Below, piece by piece: positions 14,986-22,821 of a DNA stretch of 45,939 nt; position 1 is the first letter of the stretch, and the number at the start of each line of letters is the position of its first letter. The DNA is from a virus. The position numbers and the translations under genes are program-made. The notes under the pieces are model-generated. The model saw nothing but the letters and a program-made list of their open reading frames with translations. It did no database searches and was not told where the DNA came from. The stretch lies in IMG/VR virus record IMGVR_UViG_3300045135_003077, positions 1 through 45,939 of that record; one strand, written 5' to 3'.

Positions 14986-15793
14986 GATATATGTTAGAAA
15001 AGTCTGACGCTAATCTCCACAACAATCTGTTGTTGTCCAAAACTGGTGTTCTGCGATGTAAACTTGTGAACTGATCCATCATTAATAGATCACCTTTTTT
15101 GAACACATGATGATATTGATATTTTGAACGGAAAATAATAGGTTTGAGTTTGTTGATAATTTCTTCATGATCGACTTGTTTCTTGTTCTCCCATGCTTTG
15201 ACAATAAAATGGTATGGAAAATAAAAATAATAATCGCCTGTGTGCGGATGTTTATCGACCAAACTTCTGATACTGCCTTTGTTTTTGCTCATGAACTCAA
15301 GCTCGGGATCATCATCTTCCAAGTTATAAATTGTATTGTTTTGAAACTTCAATCTAATCTTGATCGATTTCCAATACTCTTGTTCATCTTCTGATAAGTC
15401 ATAGAACGGTTTTGAAGTATGACAAACACTTAAAGTTGTATTAATATCTTCCTTGACACAATACAAACTAATTAAAATTTTATCAATCAAGTGTCTCGAG
15501 TTGCCGTTTGAGTGCCAACCCAATTCTGTGTCACCAAACATGCCAATCTTATTTCCTTTGTCATCTCGCTTGCCAGTGACTAAGAAAATTTCAGGATACT
15601 GTTTTGGATTCATGAAAAGATCTGGTGCTTCACATTCACCAAACTGTTTTTGAAGATCTATCAATTGCTGTTCAGTGAAATTTTGATCGTAAAACACAGC
15701 AACACCTTCCTTGTGTATCTGTGTTGCTATTTGTCTCAACCTTGCATGTGAAACTTCAAGTAAATTTTCTGTGCTTCTAAATGCTTCTATCAT
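14978..15793 (-). CDS. TauD/clavaminate synthase-like oxygenase with HxN metal site
   Basis: A 271-aa protein of TauD type. Seen: LGWHSNGNSR at 91-100, where family members have HxD or HxE; here the carboxylate is Asn96. The distal half is normal: MMDQFTSLHRRTP with His246 and a RLLWRLASDF segment with the 2OG-binding Arg. Loss of the carboxylate ligand is what distinguishes Fe/2OG halogenases (HxG/HxA), so HxN could mean altered chemistry or an unusual ligand. It overlaps the upstream aminotransferase-like gene by 17 bases. Confidence 0.83.
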   Translation of the reverse strand: MIEAFRSTENLLEVSHARLRQIATQIHKEGVAVFYDQNFTEQQLIDLQKQFGECEAPDLFMNPKQYPEIFLVTGKRDDKGNKIGMFGDTELGWHSNGNSRHLIDKILISLYCVKEDINTTLSVCHTSKPFYDLSEDEQEYWKSIKIRLKFQNNTIYNLEDDDPELEFMSKNKGSIRSLVDKHPHTGDYYFYFPYHFIVKAWENKKQVDHEEIINKLKPIIFRSKYQYHHVFKKGDLLMMDQFTSLHRRTPVLDNNRLLWRLASDFSNIYHA

Positions 15794-16562
15794 TGTATGC
15801 TTCTTCCATCAAGCCACTCAAACACACACGGCTTGTTTCTCCTCGCTTAAACTTATTGTATGCTGGATCAGTGGTTGTTGCCAACCATACTGAATCGCTT
15901 GGTTTTAGATTCAATTCATTGCACAACTCTTTTTGTATTGGACCTAATTTATTGTACACAAAATCGATAGGTATTTGATCTATAATTTGTTCACCTAACG
16001 CAAATGAATGGTAATTGTAATACTTGGCAGAGTAAATTAATTTTTCTAACATAGGGTCTGCCCGTCTTGACCAGTAATATCCTATCCTGTAATTCCTTAG
16101 TCCTAAACTTTTGCTCAACGAAAAGAAAACTTTTTCCACATTGTCCGGAATGTGCAATTGTTGTGGACCTGTTGATCCGATGTATGCAAGATCCAACATC
16201 ACTGGCTTGTCTGTTGGAATATCACAGAAGTTGCCATCAACTGAACTTGGACAACTCACATAATGTATATCGCCTGAAGTGGCTCCTTCTACCCAAGCAT
16301 ACTCGCCGTCCTTGACTTGTATTGTTCTTGACTCCTGCATCATCCAATAATTTAATCCTTCAGTCACTCCGTTTGCAGGATAAAAATGTTTGAAACTGGA
16401 CAAGTCAACAATTGGCTTCAGCCATTCAACTATCTTTGTTTTTGGCTTGGTCACTTCATAGTGATGTTCCAATTTGAATGTGTTGCAAATGTCTTTGACT
16501 TCCTGTAAAGGAAAAGTTCTAACTGCTAACGACTGATTTAGAAGTGTTTGTTTTTTGTCCAT
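15777..16562 (-). CDS. PLP-dependent fold-type I enzyme (aminotransferase-like), short
   Basis: The 261-aa protein has features of class I/II aminotransferases: LDLAYIG (Asp124/Tyr127, contacts to PLP ring), and SLSKSLGLRNYRIGYYW with the Schiff-base Lys151 and phosphate-binding Arg. A SGDIHYV region replaces the usual large domain elements, and the protein is about 100 residues shorter than standard enzymes. It may act on an amino acid whose side chain is oxidised by the neighbours. Substrate is unknown. Confidence 0.75.
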   Translation of the reverse strand: MDKKQTLLNQSLAVRTFPLQEVKDICNTFKLEHHYEVTKPKTKIVEWLKPIVDLSSFKHFYPANGVTEGLNYWMMQESRTIQVKDGEYAWVEGATSGDIHYVSCPSSVDGNFCDIPTDKPVMLDLAYIGSTGPQQLHIPDNVEKVFFSLSKSLGLRNYRIGYYWSRRADPMLEKLIYSAKYYNYHSFALGEQIIDQIPIDFVYNKLGPIQKELCNELNLKPSDSVWLATTTDPAYNKFKRGETSRVCLSGLMEEAYNDRSI

Positions 16563-17193
16563 AATTTTTGAAAAATTTTTCTGCTATCCATCCGCCTGTG
16601 TCCCATTTGTGCAATCTAACTCTACGAAAGTTGTCATGATGATTTTTATGATATCCTTCACCTGCAATGAATAAATTTAACCATGGAACATTGCTTGGAC
16701 CATTCGCATGACCAACTGTGTTCAATAAACCAAATCCTATCTTTGCAAATATAAAAGGCACTACACAAAAAGCAACCCAAAAGTAAGGATGAATCAGAAA
16801 ACTTACAACATTGGCACCAATCAAAATTTTACCCCAATGATTATGGCAAAATACAAGTTTAGGATTCTTGTATAGATCTCTTGCATATCTTGGAGGTATG
16901 TTGGGAATTTCCCATGTTGTTGAAAGCACTTTCCAAAAACCTGTGTACTTAGGTGAGTGAGGATCGTGTTCGGTGTCAGAATGTACATGGTGCATCCTAT
17001 GAGATGCTATCCAACCAATAGGTGTCCTGATACAAGCAATCATCAGCATTGCTAAACCGATTGTTTCAAACCAGCCTGGCACTTTAAATTGTTTGTGGCA
17101 GTAGTGTCTGTGTAATAGGATAGATGCTCCCCAATGCGAAATTATTTGGGACCAAACAATGCCTATCAATATTACTATGAACCATGTTATCAT
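16519..17193 (-). CDS. Membrane fatty acid desaturase (acyl-CoA delta-9 type)
   Basis: A 224-aa membrane diiron protein. Seen: three His boxes HRHYCH (28-33), HRMHH (65-69) and HKNHH (182-186), plus GHANG, with hydrophobic helices between them. That is the order in acyl-lipid/acyl-CoA desaturases; a shorter N-terminus than bacterial DesC is noted. It would insert a double bond in acyl chains in the host membrane and needs a ferredoxin-type donor. It is second in the operon. Confidence 0.9.
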   Translation of the reverse strand: MITWFIVILIGIVWSQIISHWGASILLHRHYCHKQFKVPGWFETIGLAMLMIACIRTPIGWIASHRMHHVHSDTEHDPHSPKYTGFWKVLSTTWEIPNIPPRYARDLYKNPKLVFCHNHWGKILIGANVVSFLIHPYFWVAFCVVPFIFAKIGFGLLNTVGHANGPSNVPWLNLFIAGEGYHKNHHDNFRRVRLHKWDTGGWIAEKFFKNYGQKTNTSKSVVSS

Positions 17194-17804
17194 CTTGACG
17201 CCATCCTCTCTATAACTGTATTTAATGTCGTTTTATTGCACTCTACATTTAATACTAACATTATACTATTTCCTGATAGTGAGAACAAGCAGTGTTCTTT
17301 GTTAGTGTTTAGAAAGTAAGGAAATCCGTGTTGAAAATGTAATACTTTGCCTTCATACATGAAATACATGTCTTGTGGATTGCAATTTTTTATAGGTACC
17401 AACACTCTGAAACTTGTCTGTTGTTCAAGATGTCGCCAATCTCTGTGTGCAGGAAAATACCCGCCTGCTTCTAATTTAAGGAAATGTGTGCGAGAAATAT
17501 GTGCATCAAACGGTGCAACTGCTTTGCGAGTTTCCTCACTGGCATGGTAAACATCTGTTTTTGTTTTGAAATCTAATTCTGTATAATCTGTGCCATTTTC
17601 TTTGTTGTATTCATACAAGGAATCCAAGTCAATGCCATCACGGGTACCATTTAGACTGGTAACACTCAATCCATATCTTGGTATTGGTTTCCTTGGATTA
17701 TACTTGTGCCATTCAAAAGGTTCTATTTCTTTCAGCAGTTTGTGGCACTCTATAAAGTAATCCAATTTTATAAAGTCACCAAATGTTAGGAGTTCCGTGT
17801 ACAT
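17190..17804 (-). CDS. Aspartyl/asparaginyl beta-hydroxylase-like oxygenase
   Basis: First gene of the minus-strand operon, 204 aa. Seen: GGYFPAHRDWRHLEQQ with H-x-D, a FRVLVPIKNC strand, MYEGKVLHFQHGFPYF, and an NTNKEHCLFS segment with the probable distal His, then VLNVEC. This order matches Asp-hydroxylase-like cupins in phages. The start at 17804 lies about 12 bases from a -10 box, giving a leader of only a few bases. Confidence 0.75.
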   Translation of the reverse strand: MYTELLTFGDFIKLDYFIECHKLLKEIEPFEWHKYNPRKPIPRYGLSVTSLNGTRDGIDLDSLYEYNKENGTDYTELDFKTKTDVYHASEETRKAVAPFDAHISRTHFLKLEAGGYFPAHRDWRHLEQQTSFRVLVPIKNCNPQDMYFMYEGKVLHFQHGFPYFLNTNKEHCLFSLSGNSIMLVLNVECNKTTLNTVIERMASR

Positions 17805-17816
17805 ACTAATACTTAT

Positions 17817-17845
17817 ATACTACTATTTTAGGCACTGGTTGTCAA
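17817..17845 (-). promoter_or_regulatory. Promoter of the minus-strand oxygenase operon
   Basis: On the minus strand TTGACA (17845-17840), 17 bases, TAGTAT (17822-17817). It is back to back with the plus-strand promoter at 17856-17884; only 10 bases separate the two -35 boxes. Confidence 0.75.
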
Positions 17846-17855
17846 GATTACACAA

Positions 17856-17884
17856 TTGACACGCAATATTTTTAGCCATATAAT
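17856..17884 (+). promoter_or_regulatory. Consensus promoter for the DUF6580/TonB-receptor unit
   Basis: TTGACA (17856-17861), 17 bases, TATAAT (17879-17884). The expected start is about 17891, one base before the ATG at 17892, so the transcript should be leaderless. Confidence 0.85.
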
Positions 17885-17891
17885 TATATGC

Positions 17892-18374
17892 ATGGGCAAG
17901 TTGAACAACATCCACATCTTCCTACTATTTCTAATATTTGCCTCCAGGCTTTTGCCACACCCGCCAAACTTCACACCTGTGTTGGCAATCTTTAGTTTGG
18001 GCGGACATTACACTTTATTACCAGCACTTTTGGTCTACATGATGACTGATCTATTCCTTGGTTGGCACAATTTCATGATATGGGTGTATGGTTCGCTGTT
18101 CATGATTGCATACTTGCAGAGGGGACCAATAATTTCAAGTGTGATATTTTTTGTAATAACCAATTTTGGTGTGTGGACTAGTGGATGGTACGGGTACGAT
18201 CTGCAAGGATTGATCACATGCTACATCATGGCCATTCCTTTCTTTGCTAACACATTGACAAGTACGATATTATTCTATATAATGTTGAGATATGCAATTA
18301 AGAAAACTAATATCACAACTGCTAATAATCTGGCTGACTATTACATTACCGTTTTCCGCCAGAGCAGAGCTTGA
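17892..18374 (+). CDS. DUF6580 family membrane protein (ECF S-component-like)
   Basis: The 160-aa protein has about five hydrophobic segments and the HPPNFTPVLAIFSLGG motif, LLVYMMTDLFLGWHN and VIFFVITNFGVW, which mark DUF6580, a family annotated as putative transport protein and resembling substrate-binding subunits of ECF vitamin transporters. ATG 17892 is chosen because it fits the promoter; no ribosome-binding site is present. The next gene is a BtuB-like receptor, so a cobalamin- or vitamin-uptake role is a reasonable inference. Confidence 0.78.
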   Translation: MGKLNNIHIFLLFLIFASRLLPHPPNFTPVLAIFSLGGHYTLLPALLVYMMTDLFLGWHNFMIWVYGSLFMIAYLQRGPIISSVIFFVITNFGVWTSGWYGYDLQGLITCYIMAIPFFANTLTSTILFYIMLRYAIKKTNITTANNLADYYITVFRQSRA

Positions 18375-20100
18375 AATCACCATACCAGTATATTGGATCT
18401 ATCCAACAGGTCTAAGCACTTCCACAGTCAATGTGGACACGGTTTATCCAAAGGACAATTCATCTTCTGTGGTGATTGGAGATCTACTCAACACTAATTC
18501 AGCGATAACTTCCATACGTTCGGGAGGCAAAGGACAACAGACATCTGTGTTCACACGCGGAACAAATTCAAATCACACACTGTTTCTTATAAATGGTTCA
18601 CCCATAACGGACCATTCGACAACAAACGGATTGTTCGATGCAGGACATGATCCTGTTGAATATTCCTCAAGCATCGATGTTTACAAAGGATCACAGAGCA
18701 CATTTTTTGGCAATGGTGCAATAGGAGGTGCCGTAAACATCAACACAGCACCCACATTAACTGACGAAGCCACAATCACATACGGTGACAACAATACTCG
18801 TGCTGTAACAGTTCACAAGGGTTGGTGGACCAATGGAGGCAATTATTCGATCAAAGTGAATCAAGATGAATCGGATGGATACTCGGTGGTCAAGGATGGA
18901 GACAAAGATGGGTATCTTTATCAAACCATAAACTTCGACTCAGAACATTTTGTGGATACTGGCTTGATCAAAACAACACTAATTCATAGAAATTCAGAAA
19001 CAGAATTAGATGGCAGTGGCGTGGACGACACAGACTACACAGGTGATGCCAAATTCTATTTCGGACAATTGAGATACGAAGGCAACAATTGGAATTGGGT
19101 AGCAGACTTTGGCAAACATGACAGGCAATATGTTAACGGTGCTGAAATAGATGACTACGACAGCGATAACAAGCACACTGCAATCAGTTACACAGATGCG
19201 GTAGGCAGTGTGGATTACACCATAGGTACAGATCTACAATTTTATTCTGCACAGTTCGAAAACAGAGGTTCGTACAATTCAAGTGTAGATAAAAGTGCTG
19301 AAAATTATGCAACATTCATAAACGCAGATTGGGAAAAAGGCAAGTTTGTAATCAATGGTGGCATAAGACGAGATTGGAACACACTGCATGATCCTGTTTC
19401 GACATACAGATTAGGCAGTAGTTATCAAATCAATGACACACTAACATTTGTGGCAGGAACAAGCACAGCATTTAAGGCTCCAAATCTATATGAAATGTAT
19501 GGAGCAGACAATTTTGGATACACAGGCAATCCAGATCTAAACGAAGAAAAAAGTGTGACATATGAAGTTGGATTTAAATCATACGTGGAAGATAATTTGT
19601 ACACATTCGAAAGCAAGAGCATGTTGTTCGCAACGGATATTACAGATCAAATCAACTATGCCAACTCAACCTACACAAATGATACCAACGGCAAAACTCA
19701 AATAAGGGGATGGGATTTCTCCAGCAAAACAAAATATGAAAATTCCACACTTAAAGTTGGGTTCATGTATGTGTCTGCACAAGATTCAAGCAACACGCAG
19801 ATGACCAGAAGACCATGGTGGCAGGCAAACATTGGACTTGACCATCAAGTGAATGATAGATTGAACATTTGGTATGACTGGCAATACTATGGTGACCACA
19901 GAGATATTCATCCTACCACATATGCGGTAGTGGACAGAGAATATCAACATTTTACAAACGTGGGTGCTGATTATCTTGTTGGCGATAACTTACTGTTCAA
20001 GGCATCAATTGATAACATCACAAACTTGGATTTCGAAAGGCCATATGGATACAAACAACCTGAAAGAACTTTTTCTCTTTCACTCAAATATTTCTTCTGA
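18292..20100 (+). CDS. TonB-dependent outer-membrane receptor (BtuB-like)
   Basis: A 602-aa outer-membrane beta-barrel receptor, similar in length to BtuB (614). Seen: signal peptide with basic start and LLIIWLTITLPFSARA cut near residue 25; plug domain with SVFTRGTNSNHTLFLINGSP and GNGAIGGAVNINT motifs typical of BtuB; about 450 residues of alternating barrel strands rich in Tyr/Asn; FERPYGYKQPERTF near the end; C-terminal Phe needed for assembly. The start overlaps the DUF6580 gene by 83 bases but is required for the signal peptide. Substrate is inferred as cobalamin from family and neighbour. A receptor of this kind is very unusual in a phage. Confidence 0.93.
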   Translation: MQLRKLISQLLIIWLTITLPFSARAELEITIPVYWIYPTGLSTSTVNVDTVYPKDNSSSVVIGDLLNTNSAITSIRSGGKGQQTSVFTRGTNSNHTLFLINGSPITDHSTTNGLFDAGHDPVEYSSSIDVYKGSQSTFFGNGAIGGAVNINTAPTLTDEATITYGDNNTRAVTVHKGWWTNGGNYSIKVNQDESDGYSVVKDGDKDGYLYQTINFDSEHFVDTGLIKTTLIHRNSETELDGSGVDDTDYTGDAKFYFGQLRYEGNNWNWVADFGKHDRQYVNGAEIDDYDSDNKHTAISYTDAVGSVDYTIGTDLQFYSAQFENRGSYNSSVDKSAENYATFINADWEKGKFVINGGIRRDWNTLHDPVSTYRLGSSYQINDTLTFVAGTSTAFKAPNLYEMYGADNFGYTGNPDLNEEKSVTYEVGFKSYVEDNLYTFESKSMLFATDITDQINYANSTYTNDTNGKTQIRGWDFSSKTKYENSTLKVGFMYVSAQDSSNTQMTRRPWWQANIGLDHQVNDRLNIWYDWQYYGDHRDIHPTTYAVVDREYQHFTNVGADYLVGDNLLFKASIDNITNLDFERPYGYKQPERTFSLSLKYFF

Positions 20101-20112
20101 TAAGTATGCACA

Positions 20113-20721
20113 ATGAGTCATTTTACACCTATTGATGGACTTCCTGTTTTAGATCTACACAAAGAACTTAATAATTTACTGAACGACAAAAAAGTTCATT
20201 GGAATAAAACAAATAGCATTTGCATCAACACCATTGCAGATGAACCAGACAACTATGAGTTAGGCACAGGTAGCCTTACATACGATTGGGATAACTCATA
20301 CCGCATAACAAAAGATGATGGCACTGTGGAAAGGATTGTTCCGGAACTACCCAATCCAAAACAAGAAACTGATTTCCAAACTCTTTGCAGTCAATTCAAA
20401 GGCACACTATTTGAAGAAGTGTATGCCGCACTGCAAAACAAATACACACAGTATTTGGGCAGAGTAAGATTGATGAAGATGGTACCAAAGACTTGCCTGA
20501 GTTGGCACAACGACGACAACACCCGAGTGCATTATCCAATTATCACAGCAGACGGTTGCATGATGATCATAGGCGATGAAGTGAAATATCTACCAGCCAA
20601 CACATGGTGGCACACCGACACACTGCCTTTGCACACTGCCATCAATGCCTCCCAGATAGATAGAGTGCATTTGGTTTGCTCTTTGGAATTAGATGAACAT
20701 CAACAAACCTCCACAAACTGA
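20113..20721 (+). CDS. Asp/Asn hydroxylase-like Fe(II)/2OG oxygenase
   Basis: The 202-aa protein has CLSWHNDDNTRVHYPI with the metal pair H-x-D and a following Arg-x-His, DEVKYLPANTWWHTD, PLHTAINAS with distal His, and DRVHLVCSL with an Arg for 2OG. That succession is the standard signature of Asp-hydroxylase-like cupins. It is the eighth oxygenase in the window, on the opposite strand from the others. Weak ribosome-binding site; probably cotranscribed with the receptor. Confidence 0.78.
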   Translation: MSHFTPIDGLPVLDLHKELNNLLNDKKVHWNKTNSICINTIADEPDNYELGTGSLTYDWDNSYRITKDDGTVERIVPELPNPKQETDFQTLCSQFKGTLFEEVYAALQNKYTQYLGRVRLMKMVPKTCLSWHNDDNTRVHYPIITADGCMMIIGDEVKYLPANTWWHTDTLPLHTAINASQIDRVHLVCSLELDEHQQTSTN

Positions 20722-20959
20722 AAAAGACTTTGATCGTAAATTTAAGTGGAAAATTTACATACCAACCGGCAAGGGTGGATTTCCGGGCATGAGCAAAGCC
20801 TTTAGAATCAAGGCTCAATTCGATGTTTGGCTCACTGAAAACGACATCAAAGGCACATCCTACTACAATATGCTGTATTTGACAAAAGACAAAGATGTAG
20901 TACACTTTAAATTAAGTTGGCAAGGCGACGACAACTACGTTGCATTGAAACTTAGATGA
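20693..20959 (+). CDS. Hypothetical protein, 88 aa
   Basis: A soluble 88-aa protein with mixed alpha/beta composition (FKWKIYIPTGKGGFPG; VHFKLSWQGDDNYVALKL). It overlaps the oxygenase gene by 29 bases, and no clear ribosome-binding site is seen. I do not recognise a family. Confidence 0.6.
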   Translation: MNINKPPQTEKDFDRKFKWKIYIPTGKGGFPGMSKAFRIKAQFDVWLTENDIKGTSYYNMLYLTKDKDVVHFKLSWQGDDNYVALKLR

Positions 20960-20968
20960 CGTTATAAT
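20940..20968 (+). promoter_or_regulatory. Possible promoter of the Tyr-like tRNA
   Basis: TATAAT (20963-20968) is perfect; the -35 (TTGCAT, 20940-20945) is weak. The start would fall on the mature tRNA 5' end at 20975, so no 5' leader would need trimming. Confidence 0.45.
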
Positions 20969-20974
20969 AAACAC

Positions 20975-21060
20975 GCGGTCTTGGCGGAAAGGTAGACGCG
21001 ACAGAGTGTATACTTTGTGTTTGAGAAGACGTGTAGGTTCAATTCCTACAGACCGTACCA
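20975..21060 (+). tRNA. Class II tRNA, Tyr-like (GUA), unusual anticodon arm
   Basis: An 86-base cloverleaf with encoded CCA and A73: acceptor GCGGTCT/AGACCGT (G1-U72 wobble), D-arm GCG/CGC, T-arm GTAGG/CCTAC, variable arm GTTT/AGAC with GAGA loop. Anticodon arm ACAGA/TTTGT leaves an 8-base loop GTGTATAC (or a 6-base loop with an extra G-C pair). T33-GTA gives a Tyr anticodon; bacterial tRNA-Tyr is normally class II, which fits. The abnormal loop could be a real feature or decay. Confidence 0.75.
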
Positions 21061-21062
21061 TA

Positions 21063-21110
21063 GAGGGTGTGTTGGGTAAGCACGGGGTCTCTTACCAGAC
21101 CCCCACCCTC
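21063..21110 (+). ncRNA. Compact three-helix pseudoknot RNA element
   Basis: Within 48 bases: P1 GAGGGTG (21063-21069) with CACCCTC (21104-21110); P2 GGGGTCT (21084-21090) with AGACCCC (21097-21103), adjacent to P1 on its 3' side; and GGTAAG (21075-21080) exactly complementary to CTTACC (21091-21096), the whole P2 loop. All three helices are perfect. It sits 2 bases after the tRNA CCA and 14 bases before the ATG at 21125, so it is either the tRNA transcript's 3' structure or a 5' leader regulator of the next gene. Confidence 0.65.
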
Positions 21111-21124
21111 ACAAAAAAGAAAAA

Positions 21125-22270
21125 ATGAAAAAACTTTTTATATTATTATGTGTAGGATTAATGTCTTGCACATTTACATTTGAAAACACACAGGCAAAAG
21201 ATTTGTTAGTCTTGCCACAATCCAAAGCAATAGATAATAAAAATTGTCAAAGTGAAAACTTATTTTCCATTGAAGATATCGATGCAATTTTATCACAAAA
21301 TAATTTTACTAAGATTAAAGTCTGGGGTAAAAATGATAGAGATCTCGAAGAAATAGAATTACTAGCAAAAGAAAATTTGTCACAGTATTGGGTAGAACCC
21401 AACACTTATGCAGATGATTATAAAAATTGGTTGGACTTTGTGTTCGATCAAAACAAATTCGCCATGGCCCCACATGGATCAGATGAAGGTGATCATAAAA
21501 AATTTGCAGAACATTTGATTCCTTTGTATTATGGTTACCATGCTTTGAATATGAACAAACATCTATCAAAAGATGAAAAAGAAATATTTTTGCAAAGATT
21601 GAAAGTAAGAACAGAAAAACTTTTCCGATTCATGAAATTAAGACACACTTCAATTTACAATTTATCTAAGTGCGGAAAAAATGATATTTGGACTTGTAAT
21701 AACGGTGCATACAAATTGCATTTAGTAAGAACATTATATGGAGCAACTTTCGGCAACACACACTACAATCAAGGAAAAAAGATATTCCAAATTGCAATAG
21801 ACGGACTTGCAGAAGATGGAGCATTATGGCGAGAAGCATCTAGGGGAAAATGGTCATGGATGTATTACACTCACTCGCTTAATCTATTATTGCACATATC
21901 AGAAATTTATTATCTCAATGGTGAAAATTTATACGAATATCAAAACAAACATGGACAAAATATCCATGATGCAGTAAATTTTTTAATAGATGCAATGGAC
22001 AACAATGAAATGATGTGGCAATATGCCAAAAAGAAGAAAGGCATAAATCATTATGATGATTGGAAAAATTACAAAGATTTACAACATTTAAACATTTTAA
22101 GAAATGACGGCACTGATGGATATAATGCTTGGCTTTACATTTATGCAAGTAGATTTCCAGATTCGCATAACACAAATAAACTTTTAGATAATATTACATT
22201 ACAAGATAAAATTAAATTTGGTGAGAGTGGTTTCGACACCCAATGCTTTTATCCACTAACAACACAATGA
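21125..22270 (+). CDS. Exported protein, alginate-lyase-like (PL5-type) fold
   Basis: The 381-aa protein starts with a signal peptide and a lipobox-like LMSC at residues 12-15; cleavage after AQA near 24 is an alternative. A stretch around residue 235 (GLAEDGALWREASRGKWSW followed by a His-containing helix and LLLHISEIYY) resembles the DG.L..E..RG....Y motif of alginate lyases. Helices rich in W/Y/H are consistent with an alpha-toroid. It may depolymerise host or neighbour polysaccharide. It is low-GC and has a structured RNA just upstream. Family assignment is by eye only. Confidence 0.6.
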   Translation: MKKLFILLCVGLMSCTFTFENTQAKDLLVLPQSKAIDNKNCQSENLFSIEDIDAILSQNNFTKIKVWGKNDRDLEEIELLAKENLSQYWVEPNTYADDYKNWLDFVFDQNKFAMAPHGSDEGDHKKFAEHLIPLYYGYHALNMNKHLSKDEKEIFLQRLKVRTEKLFRFMKLRHTSIYNLSKCGKNDIWTCNNGAYKLHLVRTLYGATFGNTHYNQGKKIFQIAIDGLAEDGALWREASRGKWSWMYYTHSLNLLLHISEIYYLNGENLYEYQNKHGQNIHDAVNFLIDAMDNNEMMWQYAKKKKGINHYDDWKNYKDLQHLNILRNDGTDGYNAWLYIYASRFPDSHNTNKLLDNITLQDKIKFGESGFDTQCFYPLTTQ

Positions 22271-22821
22271 AAATAATACTCACAGACATAGACGGTGTTT
22301 GTTTGAATTGGTCCAAACAATTTGACAAATACTTAGAATATTATCATCCGGGATTGAGCATCAAAGATCCAACCGAATACGATGCATACAAAGATGTTGA
22401 ATCTATCATGAAAGCACACAATCACAGTGCGTGGATGGGTTATCTCGAACCTTTGCGTGACGCCAAAGATATTTTGCCAACTTTAAAACAGGAAGGCTGG
22501 GAAGTACATGCCTGCACAGCCATGGGGTTTGATCCTCATGCCATTGCATTAAGAAAGACAAATTTGGATGCACATTTTCCGGGTGTGTTTGATAGGATGG
22601 ACACAGTAGGATTTGGCGAAAGCAAAGAAAAATGGCTAGAAAAATACAGAGGCACAGATTGTATCTGGGTGGAAGACAAAATCACAAATGCTATGCTAGG
22701 TGCACAGATGGGAATCAAAACTTTCCTTATGAAACAATCATACAACGGACAGTGTGATGACAAGCGAATTGTCAAGGTTGACAATTGGCAACAAATTTAT
22801 TACTATATAAACAAGCAATGA
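22267..22821 (+). CDS. HAD-superfamily phosphatase-like protein
   Basis: 184 aa from ATG 22267, which overlaps the preceding TGA (ATGA). Seen: motif I TDIDGVCLNW with nucleophile Asp7 and Asp9, and motif IV-like DCIWVEDKITN. The family covers 5'-nucleotidases and sugar phosphatases; here a sugar-phosphate phosphatase in the glycan island is likely but not shown. Stop overlaps the next start. Confidence 0.78.
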   Translation: MKIILTDIDGVCLNWSKQFDKYLEYYHPGLSIKDPTEYDAYKDVESIMKAHNHSAWMGYLEPLRDAKDILPTLKQEGWEVHACTAMGFDPHAIALRKTNLDAHFPGVFDRMDTVGFGESKEKWLEKYRGTDCIWVEDKITNAMLGAQMGIKTFLMKQSYNGQCDDKRIVKVDNWQQIYYYINKQ

